From the NCBI GenBank assembly GCA_913057765.1, contig CAJXPH010000026.1:1-17712 (forward strand): a DNA stretch of 17,712 bases, given 5' to 3'. The stretch comes from an uncultured Campylobacteraceae bacterium (GTDB lineage Bacteria > Campylobacterota > Campylobacteria > Campylobacterales > Arcobacteraceae). The notes beneath the pieces were generated by a model. The model worked only from the letters and a program-made list of their open reading frames with translations, was not told the DNA's origin and did not search any database. Numbering within the stretch: the stretch's first letter is position 1; every line of letters starts with the position of its first letter. Made by a program: the position numbers and the translations under genes. Of the stretch, positions 15,725 through 17,712 are shown one piece after another.

Positions 15725-15763
15725 TTTTGTTTTCCTATATTGTTTTCCATGTTTGTTTTCCAT
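15713..15763 (-). repeat. Four imperfect copies of ATGGAAAACAAA at the metK start
   Basis: Copies begin at 15763, 15750, 15736 (with AGG instead of ATG) and 15724 on the minus strand, with spacings of 13, 14 and 12 bases. The first and last ATG are in the metK frame. The second is out of frame and leads to a stop after 18 codons. The third copy supplies the AGGA before the likely true start. Confidence 0.85.
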
Positions 15764-15819
15764 TAAATCGATACTTATTTTTATCTTTAAATTCTAATAA
15801 AAAAATAAAAAATTAATAT

Positions 15820-17622
15820 TTATTCAACAGTTACGGACTTAGCCAAGTTTCTTGGCATGTCAACATCATTTCCTAATCGTACTGAAATCTCCATAGAAAG
15901 GAGTTGCAATACAACTAACATCTCAAAAAATTCTAACATATAATGGTCAGTTTTTTGAGTCTTTATAAAATCATCTGCAAGTTCAAAATCAAGAGGAGAA
16001 ATTGCACATATAGTACTATCTCTTGCACTTAGTTCCTCAACATTAGATTTAATTTTATCATATAATAAATTTTCTGGCATAAGCGCAATCGTGAATAATT
16101 CTGGATCAGCTAATGCTATTGGACCATGTTTCATTTCACCTGCAGGATATCCTTCTGCATGTAAATATGAAATTTCTTTTAATTTTAAAGCACCTTCAAG
16201 TGCTAATGGGAAAAAGACATCTCGTCCTATAAAGAAAAAACCGTGACCATGTAGATATCTTTTTGATAATCTTTTGGCCTTCTCGTGCATTTTATCAGCA
16301 ACAATTAATGAAGAAGGAACTTCTCTTAATGCATGTATTTCATTTTGTAAAATATCATTACTAATTACATCATTTGCCTTTGCAAAATATAAAGCAAGCA
16401 TCCATAAAACAACCGTTTGCGTTGAGAATGCTTTAGTTGAAGCGACACCTTTTTCAATACCTGCCCGTGTAAGTATAGTATAATCTGCAGTTCTTGTCAT
16501 TGACGAGTTGTCAACATTACAAATTACTAACGATTTCAAACCAGCATTTTTTGCCATTTTTAAAGCTTCTAGAGTATCAGCAGTTTCACCACTTTGAGAA
16601 ATTACAACAAAAAGTGTATCTTTTGAAAGAATTGGATCTTTATATCTAAATTCACTAGCTATTTCGATATTGCATTTAATCTTCGATAATCTCTCGAAAA
16701 GATATGATGCCGTAAGTCCAGCATGATAAGATGTACCACAAGCACAAATTTTAATCTCTTTTATTCCGTCTAAAATTGATGTATCAATTTCATCAAATAT
16801 AATTTCTTCATCATTTAAACGACCAAGCATGCAATCACTTACAACATCACTTTGTTCATAAATTTCTTTTTCCATAAAGAATCTGAAACCATCTTTTTGA
16901 GCAAACTGTTTAGATGTTGGCAGAGTAGACCATGAATAATCGTCACTGAAAAACTCAATTCCTGAAGTAGAAGCAATTCCACCAACTCCATCTTCTAAAT
17001 AAACTACGTCATTTGCAAGACCAATCAATGGAGCATCCGAAGATGAAAATAAAACTTCTTTTTCTTCCTTTCCTCGAGCAATAATTAGAGGACTTCCATG
17101 TTTAAAGAAAAATATTTTTGACGGATCAGCTTTTGAAATCAAAAGAATTGAAAAAGCTCCTTCAAGTTTTTCAATTGTACATTTAAAAGCTTCAGTAGTA
17201 TTATCTAATTTGTTTTGATAGTTTTCAAAAAGATGAACAATAACTTCTGTATCTGTTTGAGAAACAAAATTATGACCATCTGCAATTAATTCTTCTTTCA
17301 ACTCTTTATAATTTTCAATAATACCATTATGAACTACATAAGAGTATTCCCCTAGGTGGGGGTGTGCATTTAATTCAGTTGGCTTACCATGTGTTGCCCA
17401 TCTAGTATGTCCAATACCAATATGATATTCAGACAATGTAGCCTTGCTAACCTTTTCTTTTAAATTTTTTAGTTTTCCTAAAGCTTTAAATACATCAATT
17501 TTTTCATCATTTAATAAAGCAATACCTGCTGAATCATAACCTCTATATTCTAGTTCTTTTAATCCATCTAATAAAAAATTTGTTGTATCTTGATTACCAA
17601 TATATCCAACTATTCCGCACAT
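15820..17622 (-). CDS. glmS: Glutamine-fructose-6-phosphate aminotransferase (isomerizing)
   Basis: GlmS makes glucosamine-6-phosphate from fructose-6-phosphate and glutamine, the entry to peptidoglycan and lipopolysaccharide synthesis. The 600 residues are typical. The N-terminal glutaminase has the nucleophile Cys2 (MCGIVGYIG, exposed when Met is removed), RGYDSAGIA (27-35) and GHTRWATHG (71-79). A linker with MEKEIYEQ (250-257) joins two SIS sugar-binding domains, with CGTSYHAG (295-302), SQSGETADT (342-350) and EGYPAGEMKHGP. The end is LAKSVTVE. The Cys2 requirement fixes the ATG at 17622, although the ribosome binding site (AAGG, more than 10 bases away) is weak. No glmS riboswitch-ribozyme is visible in the 41 upstream bases present. 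metK follows after 95 AT-rich bases without a GC hairpin. Confidence 0.97.
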   Translation of the reverse strand: MCGIVGYIGNQDTTNFLLDGLKELEYRGYDSAGIALLNDEKIDVFKALGKLKNLKEKVSKATLSEYHIGIGHTRWATHGKPTELNAHPHLGEYSYVVHNGIIENYKELKEELIADGHNFVSQTDTEVIVHLFENYQNKLDNTTEAFKCTIEKLEGAFSILLISKADPSKIFFFKHGSPLIIARGKEEKEVLFSSSDAPLIGLANDVVYLEDGVGGIASTSGIEFFSDDYSWSTLPTSKQFAQKDGFRFFMEKEIYEQSDVVSDCMLGRLNDEEIIFDEIDTSILDGIKEIKICACGTSYHAGLTASYLFERLSKIKCNIEIASEFRYKDPILSKDTLFVVISQSGETADTLEALKMAKNAGLKSLVICNVDNSSMTRTADYTILTRAGIEKGVASTKAFSTQTVVLWMLALYFAKANDVISNDILQNEIHALREVPSSLIVADKMHEKAKRLSKRYLHGHGFFFIGRDVFFPLALEGALKLKEISYLHAEGYPAGEMKHGPIALADPELFTIALMPENLLYDKIKSNVEELSARDSTICAISPLDFELADDFIKTQKTDHYMLEFFEMLVVLQLLSMEISVRLGNDVDMPRNLAKSVTVE

Positions 17623-17663
17623 ATTAAAGAAGCCTTTTTTATTAATTTTAAAGTCAAATATAT

Positions 17664-17712
17664 CTGTCTCTTATACACATCTCCGAGCCCACGAGACCAG
17701 AGAGGATCTCGT
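17664..17712. other. Illumina Nextera i7 adapter, reverse orientation (non-genomic)
   Basis: Mosaic end at 17664-17682, read-2 adapter complement at 17683-17697, index complement CAGAGAGG at 17698-17705 and the start of P7 (ATCTCGT) at 17706-17712. It carries the same index as the left end. Natural sequence stops at 17663. Confidence 0.98.

Noticed and set aside
15725..15763. metK starting at the upstream in-frame ATG (13 extra residues)
   Set aside because: No ribosome binding site precedes it, it is part of a repeat, and the family N-terminus begins near the downstream Met, which has AGGA.
15764..15819. Terminator between glmS and metK
   Set aside because: There are T-runs but no hairpin with G-C pairs. 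The two genes may be co-transcribed.
17623..17663. glmS ribozyme-riboswitch upstream of glmS
   Set aside because: Only 41 natural bases are present, too few for the element, and such ribozymes are mainly from Gram-positive bacteria.

Overview
The window is a low-GC stretch of about 17.6 kb that best fits a Campylobacterota genome, most likely an Arcobacter-group bacterium. This rests on its base composition, on gene order (accD / rlmH / dksA-like / membrane protein / dus, and prmA / ftsH / a phosphatidylserine decarboxylase-like gene, both as I recall them from Campylobacter), and on the protein sequences; no search was possible. Positions 1-47 and 17664-17712 are not genomic. They are Illumina Nextera i7 adapter with the same index at both ends, so the natural sequence is 48-17663.

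Every supported gene lies on the minus strand, so transcription runs from high to low coordinates. From the right: glmS (hexosamine synthesis) and metK (S-adenosylmethionine synthesis), closed by a clear hairpin terminator. Next is a tight run starting at accD (fatty acid synthesis), then a ThiE-like protein, rlmH, a DksA-type regulator, a two-helix membrane protein, dusB, prmA, ftsH and a catalytically degenerate Psd-like membrane protein. Gaps there are mostly under 50 bases and two junctions are TAATG overlaps, so it probably forms one long transcript of housekeeping, translation and stress functions. accD has a hairpin whose 3' arm enters its ribosome binding site.

The strongest regulatory signal is between the Psd-like gene and leuA. 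A consensus promoter (TTGACA, 17-base spacer, TATAAT) drives a well-initiated 25-codon reading frame with four consecutive leucine codons and a fifth near its end. It ends 97 bases before leuA. This looks like a leucine leader peptide (leuL) controlling leuA by ribosome stalling. A palindrome after leuA probably ends that unit.

The left part is an unusual cluster: a fused double-DUF1538 membrane protein with a C-terminal PII-like domain (probable cation transporter), an overlapping thioredoxin-fold protein, an exported haem-binding CxxCH protein, and the first 570 or so codons of a MutS protein that starts at TTG and runs off the contig. It may belong to the MutS7 type, but the diagnostic C-terminus is missing.

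No rRNA, tRNA, insertion sequence, CRISPR array or origin was seen. No gene-free stretch exceeds 300 bases once the partial mutS and the leuL leader are counted.
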